Shown: positions 25,217-33,719 of the stretch, one piece after another | How positions within the stretch are numbered: position 1 is the stretch's first letter | How the letters are laid out: every line of letters begins with the position of its first letter | Assembly: GCA_947625145.1 (NCBI GenBank) | Contig: CANQNC010000012.1 | Coordinates: forward strand, 1-46,755 | DNA from: an uncultured Clostridia bacterium | GTDB lineage: Bacteria; Bacillota; Clostridia; Christensenellales; CAG-917 | Direction: 5' to 3' | DNA length: 46,755 nt | Notes under the pieces: model-generated | What the model saw: only the letters and a program-made list of their open reading frames with translations | Told to the model about the DNA's origin: nothing | Databases searched by the model: none | Program-made: the position numbers and the translations under genes

Positions 25217-26911
25217 CTACTGTTTCAGGCTGTCCTTATAGCGCCTTGCCCACGCCTTCATCTCCTGCGCGTGCAGAACGGCGTATTTGCTGTAGTCGTC
25301 CCCGCCGATAAGTCGCGCTACCTCGTCGGTGTCGTCCTCGAGGTATTCGACATGCGTCAATGTCTTTTCGCCCTCCACGGACTTTGAAATGAGATAGTGA
25401 TTGTCCGCCATTGCCGCAAGCCCGGGCATATGCGTGACGGCGATCACCTGCCTTGCGCGGGATATGTTGCACAGCTTTTCCGCGACGACCGCCGCGATAT
25501 TGCCTGATATCCCCGCGTCAATCTCGTCGAACACGAGCGTGCCTATGCCGTCGATACGCGCGAGAATGTTTTTGAGCGCAAGCATAAAGCGGGACATCTC
25601 GCCGCCCGAAATGATCTTTGCAAGCGGTTTCAATGGCTCGCCTTTGTTGGGCGAGATCAAAAACTCCACGCTGTCCGCGCCGTTTGCGGACAGTTCGTCC
25701 ACGCTTGTCGCGCTTGATATCCGCACGGAAAAAGTGGATCCGCTCATGCCGAGATCCGAAAGCTCTTTGAGCATGGCGCGCTCGAAGTCAAAAGCGGTAT
25801 TTTTTCTGAGTTCGGTCAGTTTGGACGCGGAAAGCAAAAGTTTTGATTTAATTTTGGAGGCGGAGGCTTGAAGCTCGGCGACCTCTTCATCCGCGCCCAC
25901 GAGGGTTTCAAGCTCGCGCTCAGCGGACGTCAAAAATGAAGTCATCGCCTCGTAGGAGCCGCCGTATTTGCGCTGTATGCTGCGCACGACCTCCAACCTT
26001 TGCTCTATCTTGTCCGCGCTTCTGCTGTCGAAATCCAACTTGTCCAGAAGCCGCTTCAAGGAGTCGGAAATGTCCTCTATCTCAAGTTTTGCGCTGTCCA
26101 GCCTGTCCGCAAGCTCGGGGATCTCGTCGTCGTAGGAGGAAATGGCGTTCAGCAAGGATCCCGCGCTTTTGATCGTGCCCGCGACGCTCATGCCACTGCC
26201 GCCTTCAAGCAGTCCTATCCCGCCCTCGAGCGCGGAAAGGATCTTTTCCATATTGCGGACGCGCTTGCGCTGTGCAAGCAACGAGTCTTCTTCTCCCTCC
26301 TCGACGGAGGCGTTCTTTATCTCTTCGATCTGATAAGACAGAATGTCTATCTTGCGCTTGCGCTCCCCCTCGTCGCCAAACGCGGACAGCCTGCGTTTGA
26401 CCGAGCTGTATTCCTTAAACAGCGCGTCGTAGTCCTCTTTGGCTTTCAAAAGAGGCGCGCCGCCCAACGAATCCAACAGCCCGATATGCGTCGCGCTGTG
26501 CAAAAGGGATTGATGCTCGTGCTGTCCGTGAATGTCCACAAGAAGTTCCGTCAAGCCCTTCAAAATGCCGAGCGTGGTGACTCTGCCGTTTATGCGGCAC
26601 TCGTTTTTGCCGTCCACGGTCATTTTCCTTCGCAAAATCAAAACGGCGTCCCGCTCAATGCCCATATCCGACATATATTGCAAAACGCTGTCCGTTTCGT
26701 AATCCGAAAAAACCGCCTGAACCGCTGCCTGTTCGCTTCCGTAGCGTATCAAGGATCTGTCCGCTCTCTCTCCCAACACAAAATTGAGCGAGTCTATGAT
26801 GATGGACTTGCCTGCGCCCGTCTCGCCGCTGAGGATATTCAGCCCGTCCCGCAGACGAAGCTCGAGCTTGTCTATAAGCGCGATATTTTCGACATACAGC
26901 TCTTCAAGCAT
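25217..26911 (-). CDS. recN: DNA repair protein RecN
   Basis: SMC-like ATPase for double-strand break repair. 564 residues. Walker A GETGAGKS with SIIIDSL at the N-terminus, central coiled coils, C-terminal signature IISGGEMSRFMLALK and Walker B GTLVFDEIDAGISG, then VIAVTHMPGLAAMAD. Last gene of nadK-argR-recN, 11 nt after argR. The same trio is common in Firmicutes, with ArgR in the middle. Confidence 0.97.
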   Translation of the reverse strand: MLEELYVENIALIDKLELRLRDGLNILSGETGAGKSIIIDSLNFVLGERADRSLIRYGSEQAAVQAVFSDYETDSVLQYMSDMGIERDAVLILRRKMTVDGKNECRINGRVTTLGILKGLTELLVDIHGQHEHQSLLHSATHIGLLDSLGGAPLLKAKEDYDALFKEYSSVKRRLSAFGDEGERKRKIDILSYQIEEIKNASVEEGEEDSLLAQRKRVRNMEKILSALEGGIGLLEGGSGMSVAGTIKSAGSLLNAISSYDDEIPELADRLDSAKLEIEDISDSLKRLLDKLDFDSRSADKIEQRLEVVRSIQRKYGGSYEAMTSFLTSAERELETLVGADEEVAELQASASKIKSKLLLSASKLTELRKNTAFDFERAMLKELSDLGMSGSTFSVRISSATSVDELSANGADSVEFLISPNKGEPLKPLAKIISGGEMSRFMLALKNILARIDGIGTLVFDEIDAGISGNIAAVVAEKLCNISRARQVIAVTHMPGLAAMADNHYLISKSVEGEKTLTHVEYLEDDTDEVARLIGGDDYSKYAVLHAQEMKAWARRYKDSLKQ

Positions 26912-26922
26912 GCATGACCTCT

Positions 26923-27390
26923 CTAGCCTCTGCTCGAGCCTGACAGATTGCGGAGCCTTTCGCTGACTCTCTCGTTGTGGGCAGGATCGTCAACTGCGAC
27001 GAAGATGGTGTTTTCGCCCGCGACGACTCCCAAAACCTCCTCGAGGCGCAGATCGTCTATGTACTGCGCAACGGGTCCCGCGCTTGCCTCCTCGGTGCGT
27101 ATCACAATCAGATTGCCCGAACTGTTGATGGACTTTATCGCGGTTTTGAACATGCTGAAGAACTTGTCCGACGTGGAGTTTTCCTTGTTGGATTGCAACG
27201 TATACTTATAGTGCCTTCCGTCCGCGGCAAGCGTTTTGATGATCCCCATGTCCTTTATGTCGCGGGAGATCGTGGCTTGCGTGACGTTGAACCCCTCCTT
27301 CCTCAGGAAGTCCACAAGCTCCTCTTGCGTGTCAATATCGTGCTTTGAAATGATGTCGATGATTTTCAGTTGTCTGTTTGCTCTTGACAT
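26923..27390 (-). CDS. argR: Arginine repressor ArgR/AhrC
   Basis: 155-residue hexameric repressor and activator of arginine metabolism. The N-terminal winged helix contains RQLKIIDIISKHDIDTQEEL and the recognition segment FNVTQATISRDIKDMGI; the C-terminal oligomerisation and arginine-binding domain carries GNLIVIRTEEASAGPVAQYI and VAGENTIFVAVDD. 12 nt from nadK; GGGGGGGTAC lies just before the ATG and is an unusually G-rich ribosome binding site. Confidence 0.96.
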   Translation of the reverse strand: MSRANRQLKIIDIISKHDIDTQEELVDFLRKEGFNVTQATISRDIKDMGIIKTLAADGRHYKYTLQSNKENSTSDKFFSMFKTAIKSINSSGNLIVIRTEEASAGPVAQYIDDLRLEEVLGVVAGENTIFVAVDDPAHNERVSERLRNLSGSSRG

Positions 27391-27402
27391 AGTACCCCCC
27401 CC

Positions 27403-28212
27403 CTAATTCGATCCGTCGGTGATCCCCCAACGGTTCATCTTTTTGAGTAGTTTTTGATAGAAGTCGTCCTTTGATATGCCTAGGAACAAGGCGGATCTGT
27501 CCGAACGCGACACGGTAAGCGTCGCCCCCGGCCGTTGAACGGATATGATCTGGTTGCCGTCCACGCACACGCCCGCCGCATAGCCCCCGAAAAGTTTTGC
27601 TTGGATCGTACAGTCAGATCCGACGACAAGCGCGCGGGAGTGTAGCGAATGAGGACAGATGGGATTCAGCACCACCGCGTCCACGCCGCGCGCGAGCACG
27701 GGCCCCGAAGCCGACAGCGAGTACGCCGTGGACCCCGCGGGAGTGGAAATTATCAATCCGTCGCCGTGATAGCTGTCCTGATACGCACCGTCCACAAACA
27801 GGTCGAAGCGAATGGGCTTGAACACCTCCGAGCGAAGCACGACGTCGTTCAAGGCATAGCCTATATCCGAGCCGTCAAGCGTCGCTTTGAGCAACATCAG
27901 CCGACACGCCACACCGTTTTGCAGCAGAGCTTCCACGTCCTCCGCGGTCGCGCTGCGCTCAAGCGCGGTCAAAAACCCGAGATTGCCGAGGTTGACGCCG
28001 AGTATGGGCACCTCTCGCCCGCGAAGCGCTCGAACTGTCTCAAGCACGGTGCCGTCCCCGCCGAACACAAGCACAGCGTCCGCGTCCACGGGAATGTCCG
28101 AGGGACAAACGCACTCGTACAGCGCGTAACCGTCCTTGGACAGCCCGGCCAAAACAGCCGCGCGCTCGGCGCTTTTTTCAGAGTCAAATTTAGACACAAC
28201 GGCGATCTTCAT
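27403..28212 (-). CDS. nadK: NAD kinase
   Basis: Phosphorylates NAD to NADP. 269 residues from the ATG at 28212. GGDGTVLETVRA is the diphosphate motif; NLGNLGFLTAL, YALNDVVL, and GDGLIISTPAGSTAYSLSASGP are further signatures. The start at residue 16 of the longest frame is chosen because the -10 box (28234-28229) overlaps the upstream alternatives. The resulting leader is only about 10 nt, without a good SD. Confidence 0.96.
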   Translation of the reverse strand: MKIAVVSKFDSEKSAERAAVLAGLSKDGYALYECVCPSDIPVDADAVLVFGGDGTVLETVRALRGREVPILGVNLGNLGFLTALERSATAEDVEALLQNGVACRLMLLKATLDGSDIGYALNDVVLRSEVFKPIRFDLFVDGAYQDSYHGDGLIISTPAGSTAYSLSASGPVLARGVDAVVLNPICPHSLHSRALVVGSDCTIQAKLFGGYAAGVCVDGNQIISVQRPGATLTVSRSDRSALFLGISKDDFYQKLLKKMNRWGITDGSN

Positions 28213-28228
28213 TTCTTCATCCCATGGC

Positions 28229-28257
28229 ATTATACAATATAGAAAATTTTTATGCAA
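28229..28257 (-). promoter_or_regulatory. Promoter of nadK-argR-recN
   Basis: -35 TTGCAT (28257-28252), 17-nt spacer, perfect -10 TATAAT (28234-28229). Predicted start near 28222. Confidence 0.75.
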
Positions 28258-28359
28258 GTGAAAATGAATAAATATTTATTTTTTTTTGCAAATTTTTAAT
28301 ACGGCGAAAACTTGCGAAAGGCTAAATACAAATACAGATGGCGACTTTTGTTTGGAATA

Positions 28360-28387
28360 TTGACAAGCGGGAAATATCTGTTATAAT
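28360..28387 (+). promoter_or_regulatory. Consensus promoter of the 40-aa peptide gene
   Basis: Perfect -35 TTGACA (28360-28365), 16-nt spacer, perfect -10 TATAAT (28382-28387), then CATCTT and ATG. The start site should fall on the A of the start codon. Confidence 0.8.
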
Positions 28388-28393
28388 CATCTT

Positions 28394-28516
28394 ATGACAA
28401 CGGCAATTATCGCACTAACTGAATTTACGGTCAAACTTGTGGCAGGGCTTGCAGGGCTTCTTACGGCTGTGGTCATCGCAATTATCATCATATTTGTGAA
28501 AAAACGCCGCGGATGA
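28394..28516 (+). CDS. Small single-pass membrane peptide (40 aa), leaderless
   Basis: The frame MTTAIIALTEFTVKLVAGLA... runs to a strongly hydrophobic helix (LLTAVVIAIIIIFV) and ends in the basic tail KKRRG, so a single membrane span with its C-terminus inside is predicted. It begins 6 nt after a perfect -10 and its transcript ends at a terminator about 110 nt after the stop, giving an mRNA of about 240 nt. No homolog is recognised. Size, hydrophobic helix and basic end resemble type I toxins or small regulators of membrane enzymes, but no antisense RNA was found. It lies divergent from nadK. Confidence 0.7.
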   Translation: MTTAIIALTEFTVKLVAGLAGLLTAVVIAIIIIFVKKRRG

Positions 28517-28603
28517 ATAAAATTTGCATATTTGTGCATATTTATAAACTTTTCCCTCCAAAACTTCCCGCCTTTCTAAGATAAAAAATCCCTGTCGAAA
28601 ACG

Positions 28604-28637
28604 AAATTGCGCTCGCGCTTGGAACGCGATTTTTTTA
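28604..28637 (+). terminator. Terminator of the small-peptide transcript
   Basis: AAATTGCG pairs with CGCGATTT (28604-28611 with 28625-28632, one T-G), 13-nt loop, followed by a T run to 28637. Confidence 0.7.
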
Positions 28638-29057
28638 TTGTTTCATCACCCCGCTCTCGAGGCTTTCCCGTATCGTCTACTGCTTATATATGAAAGCGAT
28701 ATTGCCATAAGATATTAGAGTATCATATTGCGAGAGTATTATATCTTCCTGAAATCGAAGTGTAATATCGCCCTAAAAATAAAAAATACCAAACAGTCAG
28801 AAAATTAATATAGTCATTATAATCATATAAGCATTTGCTTGTTTCTCCGTCCGCTGGCTTGTTTCTTCGTCCGCCGAAAAAAAGACAAGAGTACAAGACG
28901 GAAAATTCTTCCGACGATCACACAGATGAAGAACTCTCAAAACTGCAAAAATCAGCCTAACTAACTTGTTTCAGTATGAATTGTTTAATACAAATACTTG
29001 AAGCGTTCAAGCGGCGAGGTATAAATGTCGTACTATTCTAAATAAGCAACGAGGCTT
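28638..29057. other. Spacer with direct repeat and hairpin, no gene
   Basis: Contains an imperfect palindrome GCGATATT...AATATCGC enclosing an inner hairpin (about 28693-28774) and a direct repeat of 20 bp, 18 identical (GCTTGTTTCTCCGTCCGCTG at 28837-28856 and its copy at 28857-28876). No supported coding region. Confidence 0.4.
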
Positions 29058-29092
29058 AAAAGAGGACAAGGCGCAAAGTGTCGCGATTGTCC
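29058..29092 (-). terminator. Probable terminator of tlyA
   Basis: GGACAA/TTGTCC (29092-29087 with 29069-29064) with an inner GCG/CGC, followed by TCTTTT. It ends the OLE-oapA-tlyA unit, so nadK is transcribed separately. Confidence 0.5.
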
Positions 29093-29096
29093 GAAT

Positions 29097-29816
29097 TCAG
29101 CGAGCGGGTTTTTTCAGCCAAATGAGATATTCCACGTTCTTTTGCGCGTAGCGTACGGGAGACGTACACTTGCCGAGAAGCTCGAAGCCAACCCTCTTGC
29201 CCTCTTCGATTACGCCGTCCAAGGCGGACAGTCTGAGCTTTTCGTCCTTGACGACGCCCTGCTTGTTCAGCGCGCGCCTGTTGAGTTCGAATTGCGGCTT
29301 CACAAGCAAAACCGCCTCTCCCTCCTCCGCGAGCGCCCTGTATATCTCTCCCAAAACGAGTTTTAGGGATATGAAGCTCAGATCCGAACACGCAAATTGC
29401 ATGTCCCTGACAAAGGACGGGAGCTCGCGCGCGTTGGCGCGCAAAAATTCAACTTTTCCGCTGTGCTTCAACTCTTCGGGCAACGCGCACTCTCCTATGT
29501 CCACCGCGAGCACGCTTCCCGCGCCGTGCCGTAAGAGGCAATCCGTAAATCCGCCGTTTGAACAGCCGAGGTCAAGACAGCGCTTGCCCCGCACGTCAAG
29601 CCCGAACGCGTTGAACGCCTCTTCCAGCTTGTAGGCGCCTTGAGATGCGTAGTTTTCATCCTCGGAGATCAAAATGACATCCTGCGCGGAAGGCTCGTAC
29701 GAGGTGCGCAAGATCGCCTCGCCGTTGACAAAAACCCTCCCCGTCTTGATGAGATTTTCCGCGTACGTACGGGATCTGAGATTGAAATTTTCCTTGAGAT
29801 AGACGTCAAGCCTCAT
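29097..29816 (-). CDS. tlyA: TlyA family rRNA 2'-O-methyltransferase
   Basis: S4 RNA-binding domain (MRLDVYLKENFNLRSRTYAENL...GRVFVNGEA, about 1-60) fused to an FtsJ/RrmJ-type SAM methyltransferase. SAM motif CLDLGCSNGGFTDCLLRHGA, then ACSDLSFISL and LLVKPQFE. The family methylates ribose of rRNA cytidines. The start at 29816 (239 residues) begins the S4 domain and overlaps the oapA stop by 11 nt; the longer frame is only antisense-like sequence within oapA. tlyA-nadK-argR-recN is a normal block. Confidence 0.94.
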   Translation of the reverse strand: MRLDVYLKENFNLRSRTYAENLIKTGRVFVNGEAILRTSYEPSAQDVILISEDENYASQGAYKLEEAFNAFGLDVRGKRCLDLGCSNGGFTDCLLRHGAGSVLAVDIGECALPEELKHSGKVEFLRANARELPSFVRDMQFACSDLSFISLKLVLGEIYRALAEEGEAVLLVKPQFELNRRALNKQGVVKDEKLRLSALDGVIEEGKRVGFELLGKCTSPVRYAQKNVEYLIWLKKPAR

Positions 29817-30555
29817 TGCTTCCGTCGTCCTTTGCGCGCTGTTTTTTGGCGGATTCCTTCTTGCGGATCTTGCGCTCGTTGCGGTTGAAGATGGCAAGCA
29901 CGCGCGCGACAAACATGACAAAATCTTTTGAATTTTTTATGGCGATATTCTTCATAAACGCCTTGCCGCCTATCGTAAGCGCGGAGACCACCGCGGAGAT
30001 GATCACGGACAGCCACTTCTGCCAGCTCTCGTCAAGACTCATCATGATCTTAAGCACGATCGCCGCGGAGCACGCGCCCGATATGATGCCGAAGATGTCC
30101 CCAATGACGTCGTTGCAAATGCTCGACACTGTGTCCCTGTTTTTCACAAGCCACATCGCCGTCTTTGCGCCGTAGATCTTTCGCGACGCCATAGAGGCGA
30201 TGGGAGTCATGTCGCAAGAGGTCACAGCAACGCCGATCGAGTCGAACAGAATGCTTGAAATGATCAAAAACGCCAGCAACAAGACAATAATTACAATTGA
30301 ACTTGCCGAGGCTGTCAGCTCGCTCAAATAGCTGAAAAACGCGGCGAGCACAAGAGATATGATCGTCGCTTTGATCCACCAAGTGTTGTATTTTTTGCGG
30401 GGTTTTTTCTTTTTGACGTCGACTTGATCGTCAAGGGACGCCTTGCTTTTGCTTGTCGCCTTGATCTTTTCAATGCTGACGGCGCTGTCAAGCGCCCCCT
30501 CTTCGGTGGCGTCGCTTAAGTTGTTGTTTGTATCGTTGGGAGCTTCGTTTTCCAA
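29806..30555 (-). CDS. oapA: OapA-like membrane protein (OLE RNA partner, DUF21-like)
   Basis: 249-residue membrane protein. A charged N-terminal 55 residues precede four hydrophobic helices; the middle block (ISSILFDSIGVAVTSCDMTP, then IASMASRKIYGAKTAMWLVK, NRDTVSSICNDVIGDIFGII) resembles the DUF21/CNNM-type transmembrane domain, with no CBS domains after it. OapA, the protein that binds OLE RNA at the membrane in Bacillus halodurans, is of this kind and its gene lies next to OLE. Here the OLE candidate ends 22 nt upstream. The start is TTG at 30555 with AGAGGA 6 nt before it. Overlaps tlyA. Confidence 0.82.
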   Translation of the reverse strand: MENEAPNDTNNNLSDATEEGALDSAVSIEKIKATSKSKASLDDQVDVKKKKPRKKYNTWWIKATIISLVLAAFFSYLSELTASASSIVIIVLLLAFLIISSILFDSIGVAVTSCDMTPIASMASRKIYGAKTAMWLVKNRDTVSSICNDVIGDIFGIISGACSAAIVLKIMMSLDESWQKWLSVIISAVVSALTIGGKAFMKNIAIKNSKDFVMFVARVLAIFNRNERKIRKKESAKKQRAKDDGSNEA

Positions 30556-30577
30556 AGTTGTCCTCTTAATTTATTTT

Positions 30578-31144
30578 TTGGTGGCAACAGCTCGGGTAAA
30601 CCTTGCGTCTTAGGTTCGGTAGGATTTCCCTGCGCGAAAACTTGTCGTCGCCGTCCAAGGAGTTTCCAATCACTCCGCGCAGCATATAGCAACCGAATCG
30701 CCACTTAGAACACACTATAATCCCCAAGCCGTCTCGAAGAACAGTCTAGAAGTTTTCCTTTGCAGATCTCCCCCGTCCTTATCTTTTTTTGCAATGTGGA
30801 TTTCAAAAGGCGATCGTCAAGGCGTATTGGCCATACGACATGACGTTGTTCCTCTATCCCTGCACATCACTCAAAGCAGGCTACTCTGTACACAGCGCCA
30901 ATGCACCGCATAAACAGGTTTCACCCCGGTCAGTCACAAAAAACTTGTCACCGAGTCGGGTCTCCACGGAAGTCGGGTCGGGGTTTGCATGCCGTTGCAA
31001 GCCGCCCGAAATCCTTAACTCCCAGCAACAGCCCCAATTTGGGCAAAAGAAGCCATCACCAGAAACTTCATCGATATGCCCGTCGACGATATTTTACCCC
31101 CGTCTTCGGAGCGGTGAGATCTGACTAGAATACTGCGCCACCAA
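30578..31144 (-). ncRNA. ole: OLE RNA (ornate large extremophilic RNA)
   Basis: A 567-nt gene-free transcript between a consensus promoter and oapA. Its two ends pair: TTGGTGGC at 31144-31137 with GCCACCAA at 30585-30578, the closing stem. Interior hairpins are visible and G-rich conserved-looking patches occur (e.g. GGGGTGAAACC, GATGAAGTTTCTGGTGATGG). Length (OLE is about 600 nt), position directly upstream of oapA and tlyA-nadK-argR-recN, and lack of coding frames all fit OLE. Known OLE RNA complexes with OapA at membranes and supports tolerance to cold, alcohol and Mg2+ stress. The identification rests on context and ends, not on an alignment. Confidence 0.83.
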
Positions 31145-31150
31145 TATATT

Positions 31151-31178
31151 ATTATACCAAAACCCGCAAAAATGTCAA
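31151..31178 (-). promoter_or_regulatory. Promoter of OLE RNA
   Basis: Perfect -35 TTGACA (31178-31173), 16-nt spacer, perfect -10 TATAAT (31156-31151). +1 is expected at 31144/31145, precisely where the terminal stem begins. Confidence 0.85.
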
Positions 31179-31531
31179 TTAAATCCGCTCAACTTGCCGC
31201 TTCCGCCGTTTGAGACGTTTAGGTGACCTGTTTTGTCTCGCAAAAATTTAAGTCCCTCGCCTCGAAAACACTTTTCTTCCGCCCTTCTCGTCGAACTGTG
31301 TCATTCTCTTTTCATTCTACTCGGCATATGCAAGGCGGTCGGGCTTTTGCGTGCAGAAGCGAGGAGCCGCCGAGAAACGGACATACAATCCTTCTCCCAA
31401 ATCCGCCCGCTTCCGCTCTCTATCCTGTCTTTTTCGGCAAAACATTTCCGCTATCGGCAAAAACCGCCTCAAATCCACAACGCAAATTCTTGCTTTTTTG
31501 CCGATAATATGTCAAATGAATCGAAGCAAAA
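31179..31531. other. Spacer between OLE promoter and accessory nuclease
   Basis: 353 nt without a supported gene. In typical OLE loci xseB/ispA lie on this side; here none is seen, and accessory genes begin. Confidence 0.4.
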
Positions 31532-32566
31532 TCACCTTGCGTCGTTTTCCAATAGGTCTTTCAATAAAACTCCGTCTTTTGTTTTCCAATACAGTTTGCC
31601 GTTCACACTTGAACCCGACACAAACTTAGCCGCCGTGGAACTGCTGCTGAAATATATATCTTCAAGCGTGATGAAATCAGATGAAATAATTGCAGCATAT
31701 TTTTCTCGAAGTTTCTTACCATCATCTCTGCAACTGCTCTTGAGTGTTGGGGAAATATGGCTTCCTTTTAACAATGTATATCCCTTTCCCGTGCGACGGC
31801 ATTTTGCGTCATATTTGGTCATTGTGAAATAGAGAATTTCTTCCTCAGCTTCATGACTATTCTCTTGCGGCGTTCCTTCCGTCACCGTCAATTCATCATT
31901 TTGGCCATATACTCCTTCATCTTCCAGACGTTTTCTCAATGCGGACAAAACCTCGCCTTCATATGTAAAATATAGTGTTCCTTGCACTCCTTTGCTTTTC
32001 TTCAACAACTTTTTTGCGAGAGCAGACAATGAGGTTTTCTCGCCATTGTAACTTATTTCTCTTTCTCCTGTCACATAGCATACGATTGATGGATCCCCTA
32101 TATACACTATTTTTGATCCATTTCTAATCCCACACTTGTAAAAGGAAAATGGCGAACGTCTTTCTGTCGCTATGGCGGCATCCGTAGCTATCTTTTTTTC
32201 TTGTTGTTCGTCCTTGCTGCTTGCATATATTTGGGGCCTTTCATCATATATGCTACCAATCATTGTCAATATTTCAACGGCCTCAGCCGCAGACATAGCA
32301 AAAAATTCTCGTACCCGCAGTTTGCCATTTACATTTTCTTTTGCATGTAATTCAGGTTTGAATGTATCTATAAGTTTGTGCACTTGCTTGTCGGCAAGCC
32401 TGCTTGTCACATGTAACGTGGCATATATTCTAAAAGCAAAGGGCGTACATTCGCTACGATTAAGTTGAGCTACCCTCTCGTCAACATTATCGGCGTATCC
32501 AATCTTTACATATTCAGGAAAAGATGGGTTTGTCAACACGTATATATAACCACCCTCGTTTGGCAT
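31532..32566 (-). CDS. GIY-YIG (T5orf172) nuclease-like protein with RAMA-like and DUF4357 domains
   Basis: 344 residues. N-terminal GIY-YIG nuclease domain of the T5orf172 type: GYIYVLTNPSFPEYVKIGYA (6-25) carries the two Tyr and Lys-Ile-Gly. A middle region (IVYIGDPSIVCYVTGEREIS, NGEKTSLSALAKKLLKKS, VQGTLYFTYEGE) resembles RAMA-type domains. The end (GYTLLKGSHISPTLKSSC, SSSTAAKFVSGSSVNGKLYW, KTKDGVLLKDLL) is DUF4357. Such proteins are found in mobile or defence-linked loci. GGAGG precedes the ATG at 32566. Base use is more AT-rich than the flanking genes, so transfer is likely. Function beyond DNA cleavage is not predictable. Confidence 0.8.
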   Translation of the reverse strand: MPNEGGYIYVLTNPSFPEYVKIGYADNVDERVAQLNRSECTPFAFRIYATLHVTSRLADKQVHKLIDTFKPELHAKENVNGKLRVREFFAMSAAEAVEILTMIGSIYDERPQIYASSKDEQQEKKIATDAAIATERRSPFSFYKCGIRNGSKIVYIGDPSIVCYVTGEREISYNGEKTSLSALAKKLLKKSKGVQGTLYFTYEGEVLSALRKRLEDEGVYGQNDELTVTEGTPQENSHEAEEEILYFTMTKYDAKCRRTGKGYTLLKGSHISPTLKSSCRDDGKKLREKYAAIISSDFITLEDIYFSSSSTAAKFVSGSSVNGKLYWKTKDGVLLKDLLENDAR

Positions 32567-32710
32567 AAATTGTCCTCCAACATTTCTTTTGAGATCATTC
32601 TTTGATATATACTTCGCACGTCGCATCCATGATTTGTAAAAAGTATTATAACATAGCCAAATCATTTTGTAAACAACTACAGACGAAGCGTAAGTCTTGA
32701 ACGTGTTCAA

Positions 32711-33541
32711 GTGGCGGCGAAGCCGCGCATTGCAAATACTTATTCAATGCGTTCGCAGATAGTATCTGCCGAGATTTATAACCGAGTTCGAGCTAAAATT
32801 GCAAAGAATAAAAATGGGAAATCAAGCGTTATGACAAGATATTTGCTTAAAAACAAAGTAATATGCGGATATTGCGGATCAATGATGACGGGTGTAAGCG
32901 GAACATCCAAAACAGGCGCAGTAATGTACTATTATCGCTGCAAAGGTAAAATCGGCGTAGAACCTTGTCATAAAAAATTGATGCGGAAAGATTATTTGGA
33001 TAAAATCGTGCTTGACAGCATAGTGTCCGAATTATCCAAACCAAAAGTAATGAGCGGGATGGTGGATAAAATACTGAAAATGCAGGACGAGTTAATAAAG
33101 TCAAACCCGAATTTGACAATCTTGCAAAAGCAAAAACATAACGTAGAACGATCACTTAACAATATAATGAAAGGCATTGAGATGGGTATAATGAACAATA
33201 CCACAAACAAGCGTATGCAGGAACTGGAAACTCAGTTAAATGAGATTGACAGGCAATTGATAATCGAGAGAAGCAAAACTTCCGTTAAGCTGACAAAAGA
33301 TGAACTGTGTGAATTTTACGAAAGTGCATTACGAATGGAAGCACAGCTATTGATTGATATATTGGTTAAGAAGGTGGTGCTATACGATGATAAAATAGAA
33401 ATTTATTTCAATACGCCGATAAATGTGAGCCCTGATGAACAATCGGGGCTTTTAATTTGCGCAAGAACAGTGCGTGCGAAAAATCTTTTTAGTTATAAAT
33501 GTCCTTATGAGCTACAACTTTTAATTGAGATGAAAATATAA
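32711..33541 (+). pseudogene. Truncated large serine recombinase (C-terminal part)
   Basis: 276 residues. It retains the zinc-ribbon of large serine recombinases (CGYCGSMMTGVSGTSKTGAV and the YYYRCKGK...C ligand half), preceded by IVSAEIYNRVRAKIAKNK, then a long coiled coil and a C-terminal domain. The N-terminal resolvase catalytic domain with its serine is missing, so it cannot cut DNA. The frame opens at a GTG without ribosome binding site. A high AT content sets it apart from neighbours. It is a remnant of an integrated element next to tRNA-Ser. Confidence 0.88.
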
Positions 33542-33584
33542 TTATGTTTTCGTCCGAAATTGCATTTTATATCTAAATAAAAGG

Positions 33585-33623
33585 AAAACCTAAAACTAAC
33601 TTCGAGAGTTTGTTTTAGGTTTT
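33585..33623. terminator. Bidirectional terminator between recombinase remnant and tRNA-Ser
   Basis: Long stem AAAACCTAAAACTAACT with its complement (one mismatch), loop TCGAG; T runs on both sides. It serves both the plus-strand remnant and the minus-strand tRNA transcript. Confidence 0.75.
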
Positions 33624-33626
33624 GAC

Positions 33627-33719
33627 TGGCGGAGAAGAAGAGATTCGAACTCTTGAACCGCTTTTGACGGTTACGCGATTTCCAGTCGCGCGCCCTCGAC
33701 CAAACTAGGCGACTTCTCC
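33627..33719 (-). tRNA. tRNA-Ser (anticodon GGA)
   Basis: 93 nt including encoded CCA (33629-33627). Acceptor GGAGAAG (33719-33713) pairs with CTTCTCC; anticodon stem CGCGA/TCGCG, loop CTGGAAA with GGA at 33683-33681; long class II variable arm AACCG..CGGTT; T loop TTCGAAT. Reads UCC and UCU serine codons. Confidence 0.97.

Noticed and set aside
30789..31128. Plus-strand ORFs of 75-111 aa in the OLE region
   Set aside because: No family features; the region has all the signs of a structured RNA on the other strand.
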